NCBI GenBank assembly: GCA_008107755.1
Contig: VIRH01000137.1
Location: 372,001 to 436,000 of the forward strand
Direction: 5' to 3'
Source: Rhodobacterales bacterium
GTDB lineage: Bacteria; Pseudomonadota; Alphaproteobacteria; Rhizobiales; Stappiaceae
Length of the DNA: 64,000 nt
The notes beneath the pieces are model-generated. The model ran no database searches. It was not told where the DNA came from and saw only the letters and a program-made list of their open reading frames with translations. Below are positions 49,312 to 59,476 of this stretch, one piece after another; position 1 is the first letter of the stretch, and each line of letters begins with the position of its first letter. Made by a program: the position numbers and the translations under genes.

Positions 49312-49845
49312 TTAACGGTACAGTGAGACAGGAGCTCCGGAAGATGTCTGACCGTTAAACTGCCCGGGACTGCTGGAATACAGCTGCGCCACGATAACAC
49401 CGGAGGCATCTTTCAGCACCACCTGATTGCCTGTCAGATCCCATGCGGCGATCCCCGACAGCGCAGGCGAGGTACAACCTCTGGTATTTGCACGGTACCC
49501 GCCGGACCAGCTTGTCAGCGTCATGAACGCCTGACAGTTTTCTCCCGCGGACGACAGTTTCCAGCCACCCAGCAGGTCCGACCGACCGACATCCTGAGCC
49601 CCTGCCGGCGCTGCAACCGGGTTGCTCGCGAGATCGGTTGGAGCAGGCTGTTCTCCGCCCAGCTGACTGCTGGTGCCAGGAGGCGCATTCGGGTCCAGCG
49701 GATCAAGTGACGACCCGGAGACGGGTGTCGTCGGCGTTGCCGGCAACGGCGCGGCACGGTCAGGCCCTCCAGAGAACCGCTGGCATCCCGCGACCAGGGC
49801 CACCATAGAGACGACCAAAACCAATTTTCCCGCACGCTTCATCAC
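49312..49845 (-). CDS. omp19: Omp19-family outer membrane lipoprotein (AprI/Inh protease inhibitor fold)
   Basis: This 177-residue lipoprotein has a signal ending in LVAGC (lipobox, Cys21), a Pro/Ala-rich spacer (about 25-85) and an Inh-type beta-barrel with two cysteines (ENCQAF and TRGCTS). The end QVVLKDASGVIVAQLYSSSP then GQFNGQTSSGAPVSLYR aligns well by eye with the Brucella Omp19 C-terminus. Omp19 inhibits host proteases in Brucella; in a free-living relative it may shield envelope proteins from metalloproteases. Confidence 0.87.
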   Translation of the reverse strand: MMKRAGKLVLVVSMVALVAGCQRFSGGPDRAAPLPATPTTPVSGSSLDPLDPNAPPGTSSQLGGEQPAPTDLASNPVAAPAGAQDVGRSDLLGGWKLSSAGENCQAFMTLTSWSGGYRANTRGCTSPALSGIAAWDLTGNQVVLKDASGVIVAQLYSSSPGQFNGQTSSGAPVSLYR

Positions 49846-49942
49846 GAATCAATCCCTCACCTTCGTCCCAATCAGGCTGTCTGTCTTAGCCCACAATTTG
49901 TCAAAAATCCAAAACGTCGGAAATTGACCGAATTAAGTCTCG

Positions 49943-50398
49943 TCACGCGACATTAAACAATATCGACGGTGTTTCCACCCTGGGTGGCTCCAGAAGCCGG
50001 TCGATGGCCTTGCGTATCCTTCGGAAACAGTCGTCGCTCGCGGCAAAGGCGTGCGGCTCGCCTGATTTCGTATCGATCGACCACCAATGGCTCGACGTCG
50101 TCGTTTTCCAGGGCGTGGGAAGCTTGATCGGAGCCAGATCCGCCAGATAAATGACGCGGTCCGGCACGATGGTATGCGGCATCAGAAAGACGTCGACCGG
50201 CTTGGGCTGCAGCCCTTCCGGATTTGCCCCGACCGAGGTCAGAAGCTGTTTCACGTGCGCATTCAGCCTGAGAGCCGGCTCGATGCCGGCGGAAAAGGCG
50301 CGCATCAGCCCGCCGGCCCTGAAGTTCAGGTATGCTTCGGCGAGAGGGCCGAGCAAAGAGTTGTCCGGACAGATGAAAAGAACACTGGTTTTCGACAC
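49943..50398 (-). CDS. Low-molecular-weight phosphatase-fold protein lacking the catalytic Arg
   Basis: This 151-residue protein has the LMW-PTP/arsenate-reductase layout: first strand VLFIC followed by PDNSLLGPLAEAYLN. The family P-loop is C-x5-R-S/T; here it is C-P-D-N-S-L-L-G, so the Cys is kept but Arg is Leu and Ser/Thr is Gly. A phosphatase or classic arsenate reductase role is unlikely. It may bind an anion or partner only. The start is GTG 50398 after AAAGGGA. The neighbours, omp19 and MAPEG, give no obvious pathway. Confidence 0.7.
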   Translation of the reverse strand: MSKTSVLFICPDNSLLGPLAEAYLNFRAGGLMRAFSAGIEPALRLNAHVKQLLTSVGANPEGLQPKPVDVFLMPHTIVPDRVIYLADLAPIKLPTPWKTTTSSHWWSIDTKSGEPHAFAASDDCFRRIRKAIDRLLEPPRVETPSILFNVA

Positions 50399-50638
50399 GG
50401 ATGGATCCCTTTCGAGGATGGAAACGCGAATCGCCTGACTTTGCGGTACCGGACTATCGAAACGTCAGGAAGGCTTCATGACAGAACCCGTAAGACGCAT
50501 TTGTTCATGCGGGCAGCCACGAGCGATAAGGTTGTCGTTTCCCTTGAGAATTGACGATATGGTCGACTGGTTTTCGGTGAGACCCCGCTCTTAAACGTGC
50601 GACCCGCGGACTGGTTCCGGGCATCGAAAAAAATCCTG

Positions 50639-50662
50639 GAGCCGGATTTCATCCGGCTCTTT
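50639..50662 (+). terminator. Hairpin between the LMW-PTP-like gene and MAPEG
   Basis: GAGCCGGAT / ATCCGGCTC around TTC is a perfect 9-bp stem followed by TTTC on the plus strand and, at a short distance, by a T-run on the minus strand. It could end transcription upstream of MAPEG, or be part of the MAPEG leader. Confidence 0.45.
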
Positions 50663-50691
50663 CACCAAGAACATGATCTCAGGAGTAAATC

Positions 50692-51069
50692 ATGCCGTTG
50701 GCTCTCTGGTGCGTTCTCGCCGCAGCCCTTCTGCCTCTCATCGCCATGCTGCCGGGCAAAATGAACAGGGAATTCGACAACGCCAACCCGCGCGATCCCG
50801 GCTACTGGAAGGACGGCTTCAGATCGCGCGCGAAGGCGGCGGAACAAAATGGCTATGAGGCATTCCCCTTCTTCGCGATCTCCGTCTTTGTCGCGATGAG
50901 TCAGGGCGGCGCGCCCGACTGGATCGACAGACTTGCGGTGCTTTTCATCCTTCTGCGCGTGATCTACATTTTCTGCTACTGGGCAGACCGGCCGTCTCCC
51001 CGTTCCATGGCCTGGGCGGCCTCCTTCTTGACAATATTGGCATTATTCACCAGTTCCCTGTGGAGTTGA
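50692..51069 (+). CDS. MAPEG-family membrane protein
   Basis: This 125-residue protein has three to four transmembrane helices (about 3-20, 58-75, 79-95, 104-122) and the family motif NPRDPGYWKDGFRSRAKAAE followed by NGYEAFPFFA. MAPEG proteins are eicosanoid and glutathione enzymes in eukaryotes; bacterial relatives are mostly uncharacterised. AGGAG lies six bases before the ATG. Confidence 0.9.
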   Translation: MPLALWCVLAAALLPLIAMLPGKMNREFDNANPRDPGYWKDGFRSRAKAAEQNGYEAFPFFAISVFVAMSQGGAPDWIDRLAVLFILLRVIYIFCYWADRPSPRSMAWAASFLTILALFTSSLWS

Positions 51070-51186
51070 TGCTCCGGACCAGAGCCTAGGGAACCGAATT
51101 GGTTTAACGATCATTTGCACCAAGGGGCTGATTTCGCTAACGATGCGGAAGAGTGTTTAGCTTTTACCGACGGGCAGAGGTGAAGA

Positions 51187-52077
51187 GTGCGGACAACTGA
51201 TCAGACGGACTCACTGCCGTCGCGCCGACAGGCTGCGCAGAAGCGCAGGCTGGCCGACAAGCATATCGTCGATGTGCTGATCTCCGAACGTGGAAAACTG
51301 GTGATGGCCAGCCCATGGTGGCCGATCATCCGTCCATTCGCCTACAAGATCCTGCGCTACAGGTCTGCGGTGAAGATGGCCGACACGATCGACCAGATGG
51401 AAGCCGTGGAAGTCTTCGAGCATCTCAGCAACCTGCTGGAGCTGAATGTCACGACGCTCGGTCTCGACCGCGTCCCGGCCGATGGCCCCGTGGTGCTGGT
51501 GTCGAACCATCCGACGGGCATTGCGGACGGTATCGTTCTCTTCGATGCCATCAAGTCCAGGCGCCGGGACCTTGCGATCTTCGCCAACCGGGATGCCATC
51601 CGCATCAATCCACGTCTTTCTGACATGATCGTGCCGGTGGAATGGCGAGCCGACTTCAAGAGCCGGCAAAAATCCAAGGAAACGCTGAAAATCGCCTCTT
51701 CCGCCTTTTCCAAGGAGCAGGTGGTGGTGCTGTTCCCGTCAGGGCGTCTTGCCTATTGGCACGAGGGCAAGCTGACGGAACGCCCGTGGATGACCTCCGC
51801 GCTCGCGCTCGCGCGCAAGAACAAGGCGCCGATCATTCCCATGCATATGGGCGGGCGGAACTCGGGTCTTTTCTATTTCCTTGCGCGTGTCTCCACCGAA
51901 CTCAGGGACATGACGGTTTTCAACGAGTTGCTGAACAAGAAGAACGCCGAGTTTCGCGTTCATTTCGGCAAGCCCATTCGGCCGGAAAGGCTGAAGGGCG
52001 ATCTCAACGAACTCACCGAGCAGATGCGCGTCCACTGCGCCGAAACGCTGGCCGAGGATCCGGACGCCGAATTCTGA
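51187..52077 (+). CDS. 1-acylglycerol-3-phosphate acyltransferase-like protein (HPTG type)
   Basis: This 296-residue PlsC-superfamily acyltransferase has the block SNHPTGIADGIVLFDAI. The catalytic pair is H-x5-D, as in the hemolysin/OlsB-like branch, not the H-x4-D of PlsC. The glycerol-phosphate motif FPSGRLAY and an IIPMHMGGRN block follow. It probably acylates a lysophospholipid or another polar lipid at the inner membrane. GTG 51187 is used, after GAGG at good spacing. Confidence 0.85.
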   Translation: MRTTDQTDSLPSRRQAAQKRRLADKHIVDVLISERGKLVMASPWWPIIRPFAYKILRYRSAVKMADTIDQMEAVEVFEHLSNLLELNVTTLGLDRVPADGPVVLVSNHPTGIADGIVLFDAIKSRRRDLAIFANRDAIRINPRLSDMIVPVEWRADFKSRQKSKETLKIASSAFSKEQVVVLFPSGRLAYWHEGKLTERPWMTSALALARKNKAPIIPMHMGGRNSGLFYFLARVSTELRDMTVFNELLNKKNAEFRVHFGKPIRPERLKGDLNELTEQMRVHCAETLAEDPDAEF

Positions 52078-52209
52078 GCCCGGCTCCGGCCAAGTCATCC
52101 ACAGGCCGGCTACCGCCGGTTTGCCCTTCCTTCGCGAATAAGACATGGTGCGCAAGGGTCGGGTTCTTTCGGAACCCGGCATCCGGAACCCATAGGAACC
52201 TTCAGCCGC

Positions 52210-54099
<1,890 letters not shown>

Positions 54100-54176
54100 G
54101 CCGCGTTAACCTTAACAATATCTTGAGGGTTTTGGCGTGATGATGCCTGCCGGTCATTCTTGCCGGGGGCTGAGGC

Positions 54177-54872
54177 ATGCGATTCTGGACACTATCACTG
54201 ACACTCTTTTCAAGCGCGCTCGCACCTGCTCTGGGGGCCGATCTGATCGTTGAGGATGTTCAGCCTGTTCCGGAGTTGAGGCTGGAGCGTCAGGGCTGGT
54301 CAGGCGTTAGCGCAGTCGTCTTCGCAGGCGGCGGCCGTGTTGCCGGCGACGACACGGTCGGCTGGGACACGCAGATGCGCTCGTTCATCAGCGGCGCCTC
54401 TGCCGGGTATGACATGCAGTTCGACCGGATCGTCTTCGGCGGACATGTGGAAGGTATCGCCGGCAATTTCGAAGACGTCGCCTATACCGGAAACGTGCGC
54501 CAGAATGCGGAATGGCTGGCCTCGGTCACGGCCCGGCTCGGCTATGACGCCGGTCGCTTCATGCCGTATGTCTCAGGCGGCCTCGGCTTTGGCAAATACA
54601 AGTTCACGCAGGTCCAGCACGCCGAACTGGCCGACGATGACATCGGCTACATACCCTTAGCGGGCGACAGGGAAGTCACCGACACCGATATGCTTTATGG
54701 CTGGGTCGCCGGAGCGGGTGTCGAAGCCAAGCTGACAGAAAACGTCTTCCTGCGCGCGGACTACAAGCACTTCCATCTCTATGACCAGGAGTTCCAGCTC
54801 GCCGACGGCCAGCCGTTCAAGGCCGGCGGCAAAGCGGATGTCGTGGATCTGGGTATCGGCTACCGCTTCTGA
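54177..54872 (+). CDS. Outer-membrane beta-barrel protein (Omp25/porin-like)
   Basis: This 231-residue protein has a signal peptide (MRFWTLSLTLFSSALAPALG) and an 8-strand-barrel pattern, closing with the terminal strand ADVVDLGIGYRF that ends in Phe. Repeats of Gly-aromatic strands (FGGHVEGIAGNF, LGYDAGRFMPYVSGGLGFG, LRADYKHFHLYD) match the Omp25/RopB-type family of Hyphomicrobiales. A second, separate barrel gene follows 173 bp later. Confidence 0.85.
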   Translation: MRFWTLSLTLFSSALAPALGADLIVEDVQPVPELRLERQGWSGVSAVVFAGGGRVAGDDTVGWDTQMRSFISGASAGYDMQFDRIVFGGHVEGIAGNFEDVAYTGNVRQNAEWLASVTARLGYDAGRFMPYVSGGLGFGKYKFTQVQHAELADDDIGYIPLAGDREVTDTDMLYGWVAGAGVEAKLTENVFLRADYKHFHLYDQEFQLADGQPFKAGGKADVVDLGIGYRF

Positions 54873-55045
54873 TCCCTGCTCATTTTTTCTGGCATGTCAG
54901 GCCAATATTTTGGTGTTGCAGGCAAACAACACTCGCCAAAAGAGTGCCTCGCCGCGGCGTGAGGAATGCAAAATCCACTTTTGGTTGCAGTTGCTGTTGC
55001 GCTACGTTGCAATTCTACGCTGACGTCATTTTTAGGAATTTTCTC

Positions 55046-55690
55046 ATGAAGTCTCAAGCAGCTCTTGCGGGTCTCGCTTTCGCGCTACTGACAGGCAACG
55101 CCCAGGCCGCCGACCTTCCCGCACCGGCAGCGGTTGTAGGCACCCCTGTCGCAACCACGACCTACGACTGGAACGGCATCTATGCCGGCGGACAGCTCGG
55201 ATACGGCTGGTTCACGGGTGAAGACAATCTGAATAACCCGTCTACGGATCTCGACTCGGTCATCGGTGGCGCGCATGTCGGCTACAACCACATGCTCGGT
55301 CAATTCGTTCTGGGTGTCGAAGGGGAAGCCAACCTGGCAGATTTCAACGCGACGACACCGCTCGGCCTCAAGGCGGATATCAACTGGATGTTTGCAGGCC
55401 GCGTGCGGGCGGGCTATGCCTTCGACCGCTTCCTCGCCTATGCCACGACCGGGGTCAGCTTTGCCGAACTCACTCTCAAGTCATCTTTCAATAATGCTTC
55501 GGACTCCAACACCCATACCGGCGTAGTGCTTGGCGGCGGCGTCGAGGCGTTTGTGACAGACCGGATCTCGGTCGGGCTCGAGTACCAGCATCACTGGTTC
55601 GGCGATCAGACCTATAACCTCGGTGGCCGCGACTTCGAGGTGGACGGCAATCTGGACATTGTTGGCGCACGGGCCTCGTTCCACTTCTGA
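55046..55690 (+). CDS. Outer-membrane beta-barrel protein (Omp25/porin-like), second copy
   Basis: This 214-residue protein has a signal peptide (MKSQAALAGLAFALLTGNAQ then AA) and barrel strands: YDWNGIYAGGQLGYGWFTG, FVLGVEGEANLADFN, FAGRVRAGYAFDRFLAYATT, and a final strand ARASFHF ending in Phe. The YDWNGIYAGGQLGYGW start is typical of Omp25/Omp31-type proteins. AGGA lies eight bases before ATG 55046. It is only distantly similar to the preceding barrel, so it is not a recent tandem copy. Confidence 0.87.
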   Translation: MKSQAALAGLAFALLTGNAQAADLPAPAAVVGTPVATTTYDWNGIYAGGQLGYGWFTGEDNLNNPSTDLDSVIGGAHVGYNHMLGQFVLGVEGEANLADFNATTPLGLKADINWMFAGRVRAGYAFDRFLAYATTGVSFAELTLKSSFNNASDSNTHTGVVLGGGVEAFVTDRISVGLEYQHHWFGDQTYNLGGRDFEVDGNLDIVGARASFHF

Positions 55691-55747
55691 TCGCATCGCG
55701 TTCCATGAGGCGGTGATCCCCATCGCCGACGAAAAGCTATCAATTTC

Positions 55748-55770
55748 GAGGCAGCCAAATCGGCTGCCTC
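55748..55770 (+). terminator. Possible terminator after the second barrel gene
   Basis: A perfect 9-bp stem (GAGGCAGCC / GGCTGCCTC) around AAATC lies 58 bp past the stop, but the following T-run is poor (AATTCGTT). Confidence 0.45.
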
Positions 55771-55891
55771 AATTCGTTCAGGGCCTTCGGCAATCAGCAC
55801 GAACAGATTGGTTGGGACAGGAGCGTCCGGCGCAGGGATAATACGGAACGCACCAGCATGAACCGGCAATCTCCCGGACTGCCGGCCTGTT

Positions 55892-56536
55892 TCAGCTACC
55901 CGCCTTCGGCAGTCCCTTGAAGGCTTCGCTGCCCCAGACCGCCTTGACCCTGGCGTCGCGGCCGCAGCCCTTTCGATAGCCTTTGTAGGCGTCGGCCCGG
56001 GTCACGTAGCCGAAACGGGTCAGCGTTCTGACGTCGCTCTTGTAGTAATTCTGGTGATAGTCCTCGGCGGGCCAGAAGACGGCCGGCGCCTCGACGGGCG
56101 TCACCACCTTGCCGCCAAGCACCTTTTCGGCCTTGGCGATCTCTGCCTTCGCCGCTTTGGCCTGCGCGTCGTTGAGAGGATAGATCGCCGTCGAATAGGC
56201 ATGACCCCGGTCGCAGAACTGGCCGCCAGGGTCCGTCACATCGACGGTGCGCAGAAAGATCGCGACGAGGTCGCCATAGGAGAGTTTGGTTTCGTCGAAA
56301 TCGACCTTGACCACTTCCCGGTGGCCACTGCGCTCATAGGTCTTGTACGTCGGGTTCTCGCTCGTGCCGCCGGCATAGCCGGAGACCACTTCGCGCACGG
56401 CGGACAGGTGCTCCAGATCGGATTCCACGCACCAGAAGCAACCGCCGGCAAGAATGGCGGTTTCGGCCCGGACCGGTGCGGACGCTCCGGCAGAGAGTAC
56501 AAGGCCTGCAAAGAGAAGCGGGAATATGCGTTTCAT
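55892..56536 (-). CDS. msrA: Periplasmic peptide-methionine (S)-S-oxide reductase
   Basis: This 214-residue MsrA has an export signal (about 1-24), so it repairs oxidised Met in the periplasm. The active site is AILAGGCFWCVESDLE, and GYAGGTSENPTY, GHREVVKVDFD, DRGHAYSTAIYP and PAEDYHQNYY are present. A Cys near the C-terminus (KGCGRD) could resolve the disulfide. No MsrB gene is adjacent. Confidence 0.95.
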   Translation of the reverse strand: MKRIFPLLFAGLVLSAGASAPVRAETAILAGGCFWCVESDLEHLSAVREVVSGYAGGTSENPTYKTYERSGHREVVKVDFDETKLSYGDLVAIFLRTVDVTDPGGQFCDRGHAYSTAIYPLNDAQAKAAKAEIAKAEKVLGGKVVTPVEAPAVFWPAEDYHQNYYKSDVRTLTRFGYVTRADAYKGYRKGCGRDARVKAVWGSEAFKGLPKAGS

Positions 56537-56654
56537 GGGTTTTCTCCAGTTTCTTTGAGAAGAAGTACCGCTTTCCCGGCAAGGGGCAAGTCAACTCCAT
56601 TCCCGTTTCCGCACATCCACGTGAGAGCGGAAGTCGTCGCACCACTGCTCGCGC

Positions 56655-57032
56655 TCAGTCCTTCCAGACCGCGGCGGTCTCGTCGAACCCGGGAAGCTGC
56701 TTCTTGACCACACAGAATCGATGACCGCTCGCAGCCTCCATCACGGTCCAACCATCCAGCTTGCTCACGATGCCCGCCCCAAGCTTCTCCAGGCGGGCGA
56801 CTTCCCCCTCGACGTCGTCCGTTTCGATGTCCAGATGCACACGAGGCGTATGATCGACCATCTGGACGAGAATGCCGATATCCTGCTTGCCGCCTTCAAG
56901 ACGCCGGTAGCGCGGGTTCTTCGGCGTTGCCTCCACCGTCCGCCCCAGTGCTTCGGCCCAGAACGCCGCATGCGCGTCGATGTCTCCGCCCTCGCAGTCG
57001 ATGACGAGAAATCCAAGACGGCTCTTGTGCAT
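56655..57032 (-). CDS. VOC-superfamily (glyoxalase-like) protein
   Basis: This 125-residue protein has the two-repeat betaalphabeta-betabetabeta pattern of VOC proteins: RLGFLVIDCEG...HAAFWAEALGRTV and VHLDIETDDVEGEVARLEKLGA, ending in VMEAASGHRFCVVK. The family includes dioxygenases and resistance proteins; no specific substrate can be assigned. GGAG lies six bases before ATG 57032; a longer frame starts at 57065. Confidence 0.8.
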   Translation of the reverse strand: MHKSRLGFLVIDCEGGDIDAHAAFWAEALGRTVEATPKNPRYRRLEGGKQDIGILVQMVDHTPRVHLDIETDDVEGEVARLEKLGAGIVSKLDGWTVMEAASGHRFCVVKKQLPGFDETAAVWKD

Positions 57033-57080
57033 GTTCATCTCCGCTGTCGTAAAAAATGAGAACAAAAATAGAACATAAGA

Positions 57081-57300
57081 AGGTGGACCGCAAGGCCCGC
57101 CTCAGACTGCTGACAAAGTCGCCACCTCTCCTTCGTCCTCCCGGCCAAGCGCAGCGCGAGCCGGAATTCGGTGAGGCAGAAGCATCTGATACTTTAGCGA
57201 TTTGCCCTCGACAGGCCTTGGCTCACCGATCCCGGGTCTTCGCCCGGGATGACGATATGAAGGTTTGTCAATAAGCTGAGGCGGGCCTTGCGGTCCGCCT
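57081..57300. repeat. MITE-like palindromic element with 25-bp terminal inverted repeats
   Basis: AGGTGGACCGCAAGGCCCGC... (57081-57105) is repeated inverted at 57276-57300 with one mismatch in 25 bp. Just inside, TGACAAA / TTTGTCA extends the pairing. The 170-bp interior holds two more hairpins: CCGGC/GCCGG (57141-57164) and ATCCCGGG/CCCGGGAT around TCTTCG (57229-57250). No open reading frame of interest lies inside. It fills the gap between a VOC gene and creD. I saw no target-site duplication or second copy in this window. Confidence 0.75.
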
Positions 57301-57323
57301 CCGATTGCGGAGAACTCTGGAGT

Positions 57324-58775
57324 TCAGATCGTTTCCGCGCTCTCCGGCGCCTGCGTTCCGCCCGCACCCGACCAGTCGATCTTCTGCGTCGCGAACATGG
57401 TGATGGCCAGCGACAGGAAGCCGATCAGCGACCCGATGAGGAGCGCATAGTCCTGTTCCTTCATCAGCGCGAACAATATGCCGAAAATCACCGTCAACAC
57501 CGACAGCATGATTGCCCCGGCGGTTCGGCTCTTCAACGACGAGCCGACATAGCCTGCATTGAGAAGCGTCGCGGCTCCTGCTGCCAGCAGATAGGCGAGG
57601 TCGTAGCCGACATGTTCAGCAAGGGCGAGCAGCATCACGTAGAAGACCACCAGCGCAAGGCCGACGAGGGCATACTGCATCCAGTGGAAACTCCAGCCGG
57701 AACGCATTTCCAGGACAAAGACCGCGAGAAACGTCAGGCTGACGAAGCAGATCGCATATTTCAGGGAGCGGGAGATCGTCTGGTAGAAGTCGACCGGCTC
57801 GACGAATTTGACGCCCAGCAGCTTTCCCTGCAGCGGCAGGATCGAGGTTTCCATCGCGTTCGGTATACCGCGCGCGAGATAGGGAATCGTCCAGCTCGCG
57901 GAAAAGCCGGTATCGGTGATGGTTCTCGTTTCAGGCAGAAACGCCCCGGTAAAGCCGGGATGCGGCCAATCGGAGGTGAGCGCAACCTTTGTTGTCTGCC
58001 CCGCCGGTGCGAAGAAGATCCCCGTGGAGCCATTGAGCTGCAGGGGAATATGAAAGGCAAACCCGCTGCGCAGCTTCGAGGCGGGAACAGCTGCATTGAT
58101 GCCCGAAGGACTCGCGCTCCTCAGGACGTTCCTTGCAGTGCTGCCTGCGAACTCGGCCGACAGGTGGCCGAAGCCGGGCTCGAAAGGGATGGAGCCGCCG
58201 CCGTCAAGCCTGAGCGAAACCTCGCTCCGGAGCGCTGCGACGTCGCCTATCCCCATGACCAGGACGGCATCGTCCATCGCAATGTCGATCGTACCGCCCT
58301 TCAAGGCACGGAAGCGGCTGTCTTCCATGCCGCCGAAGTGGCCTTTCAACGCGATCTTCCCGAGAAAGACCGGTAGCGAATAGATGGATTTCCTGCGTTC
58401 CTCCACGCTGACCTCGCCGTCGATGTCAAGCCTGTCGGGAAAGAACACAGCGGTGCGCCAATCCGTTGCCGTCACCTGCTTGTCGCCATCGCCCGTCACA
58501 TAGGTTTCCTTGAAGGGCACCACGAGATAGGGTCCGTTGATCTGCTGGATGCCGCCCCAGGATCTGGCGATATCCCGTGCCACTTCGTTTGCCCGCTCGG
58601 CCCGTTCCTCAACGAGGGCCCAAATAAGCGTCGTCGGCAGAAGCAGCAACAGGGTCACGATGCTGATCAGGACGATCTTCGCGGACGGCGAATTCCGGAA
58701 TCCTGCCGGACGCGGCTGTGCCTTCCGGCGGCCTTGCGGGCGGCCGGAAGCCGCCTGATCCGTGGTGTCTGTCAT
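57324..58775 (-). CDS. creD: CreD-family inner membrane protein
   Basis: This 483-residue protein has one N-terminal transmembrane helix (about 33-53), a large periplasmic beta-rich domain (GPYLVVPFKE, SLPVFLGKIALKGHFGGMED and GVKFVEPVDFYQTISRSLKY), and four to five C-terminal helices. CreD is tied to beta-lactam response and envelope integrity in gamma-proteobacteria. I chose ATG 58775, with AAAGGATAG upstream; the frame continues to 59534 but that part is not family-like. No creBC-type partner is adjacent. Confidence 0.9.
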   Translation of the reverse strand: MTDTTDQAASGRPQGRRKAQPRPAGFRNSPSAKIVLISIVTLLLLLPTTLIWALVEERAERANEVARDIARSWGGIQQINGPYLVVPFKETYVTGDGDKQVTATDWRTAVFFPDRLDIDGEVSVEERRKSIYSLPVFLGKIALKGHFGGMEDSRFRALKGGTIDIAMDDAVLVMGIGDVAALRSEVSLRLDGGGSIPFEPGFGHLSAEFAGSTARNVLRSASPSGINAAVPASKLRSGFAFHIPLQLNGSTGIFFAPAGQTTKVALTSDWPHPGFTGAFLPETRTITDTGFSASWTIPYLARGIPNAMETSILPLQGKLLGVKFVEPVDFYQTISRSLKYAICFVSLTFLAVFVLEMRSGWSFHWMQYALVGLALVVFYVMLLALAEHVGYDLAYLLAAGAATLLNAGYVGSSLKSRTAGAIMLSVLTVIFGILFALMKEQDYALLIGSLIGFLSLAITMFATQKIDWSGAGGTQAPESAETI

Positions 58776-58913
58776 CTCTTCTATCCTTTGCCGGTCCGGC
58801 GCCGCGCGGCGCCGCTCGAGGGAAGGATCATTCACCGGACCTTGAGGAGTTCCGAAGACGGGAAACAGGGAATTGCGCGCAGCCTCCGCGCAGAAATCGT
58901 GCAGACCGGCTCC

Positions 58914-58954
58914 AAAAAGCCGGAAGGGCCGCCCAGGAGAGCGGCCCTTCCGGC
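58914..58954 (-). terminator. Terminator of the HExxH gene
   Basis: A 15-bp stem (GCCGGAAGGGCCGCT / GGCGGCCCTTCCGGC, one mismatch) is followed on the minus strand by TTTTTGG. Confidence 0.88.
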
Positions 58955-58990
58955 AGGACGCGGCAATGGTAGAGGCCGACGGCGCCCCGG

Positions 58991-59476
58991 TTATCCGTTG
59001 ATGCTCGGGTCGTAGGGCGTGTCGGGGTCGTCCTCGCCAGTCAGGAGCTCCTTCCAGTTGCCGAAGCCGCAGGCGAGCGCCGCGAGTTCCGCGCTGTGAC
59101 CGGAGCTGTCGACGCCGTTGATGTGGGCGAATTCGTGGACGAGCGTCGCCAAGAGCTGCTGCTGACCGCTGACGAGTGCCAGGGCCGTCACACCGATGGC
59201 GTTGTGCGCCTCCCAGGATTCGCCGTAGTTGAAGGGACAGGGCTCCACAAGGCTGACCCAGATACTGGAGTCGCCCAGAAGGCTGGTCAGGCTCCGGTGG
59301 TTCGGAAGGGAGAGGAAATAGGCATTGCAAGCGGGTCTTTCGCGAGCAAGCTTGATCAGCTTCCAGCGGCACTGCCTGAGCTTCTGATAGTCGCTGCCGC
59401 TGACCGGTTTCAGCCTCGTCAGGGCTGCGGGCTTGGTCTTCCAGTCTCCTACATTGATCTGAAAATTCGCGTTCAT
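58991..59476 (-). CDS. Small HExxH metallopeptidase-like protein of unknown function
   Basis: This 161-residue protein carries LATLVHEFAHINGVDSSGHS, an HExxH zinc motif followed by an Asp region that recalls M35-type (aspzincin) peptidases, where a downstream Asp is the third ligand. No signal peptide is visible at this start. The N-terminal half (KPAALTRLKPVSGSDYQKLR) is unassigned. GAGG lies a few bases before ATG 59476; a longer in-frame extension to 59662 has a hydrophobic stretch. Substrate unknown. It lies between creD and sdhB, on the same strand but with its own terminator. Confidence 0.6.
   Translation of the reverse strand: MNANFQINVGDWKTKPAALTRLKPVSGSDYQKLRQCRWKLIKLARERPACNAYFLSLPNHRSLTSLLGDSSIWVSLVEPCPFNYGESWEAHNAIGVTALALVSGQQQLLATLVHEFAHINGVDSSGHSAELAALACGFGNWKELLTGEDDPDTPYDPSING

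Noticed and set aside
55488-55723. Minus-strand small open frames within the second barrel gene
   Set aside because: They lie wholly inside a supported gene and show no family pattern.
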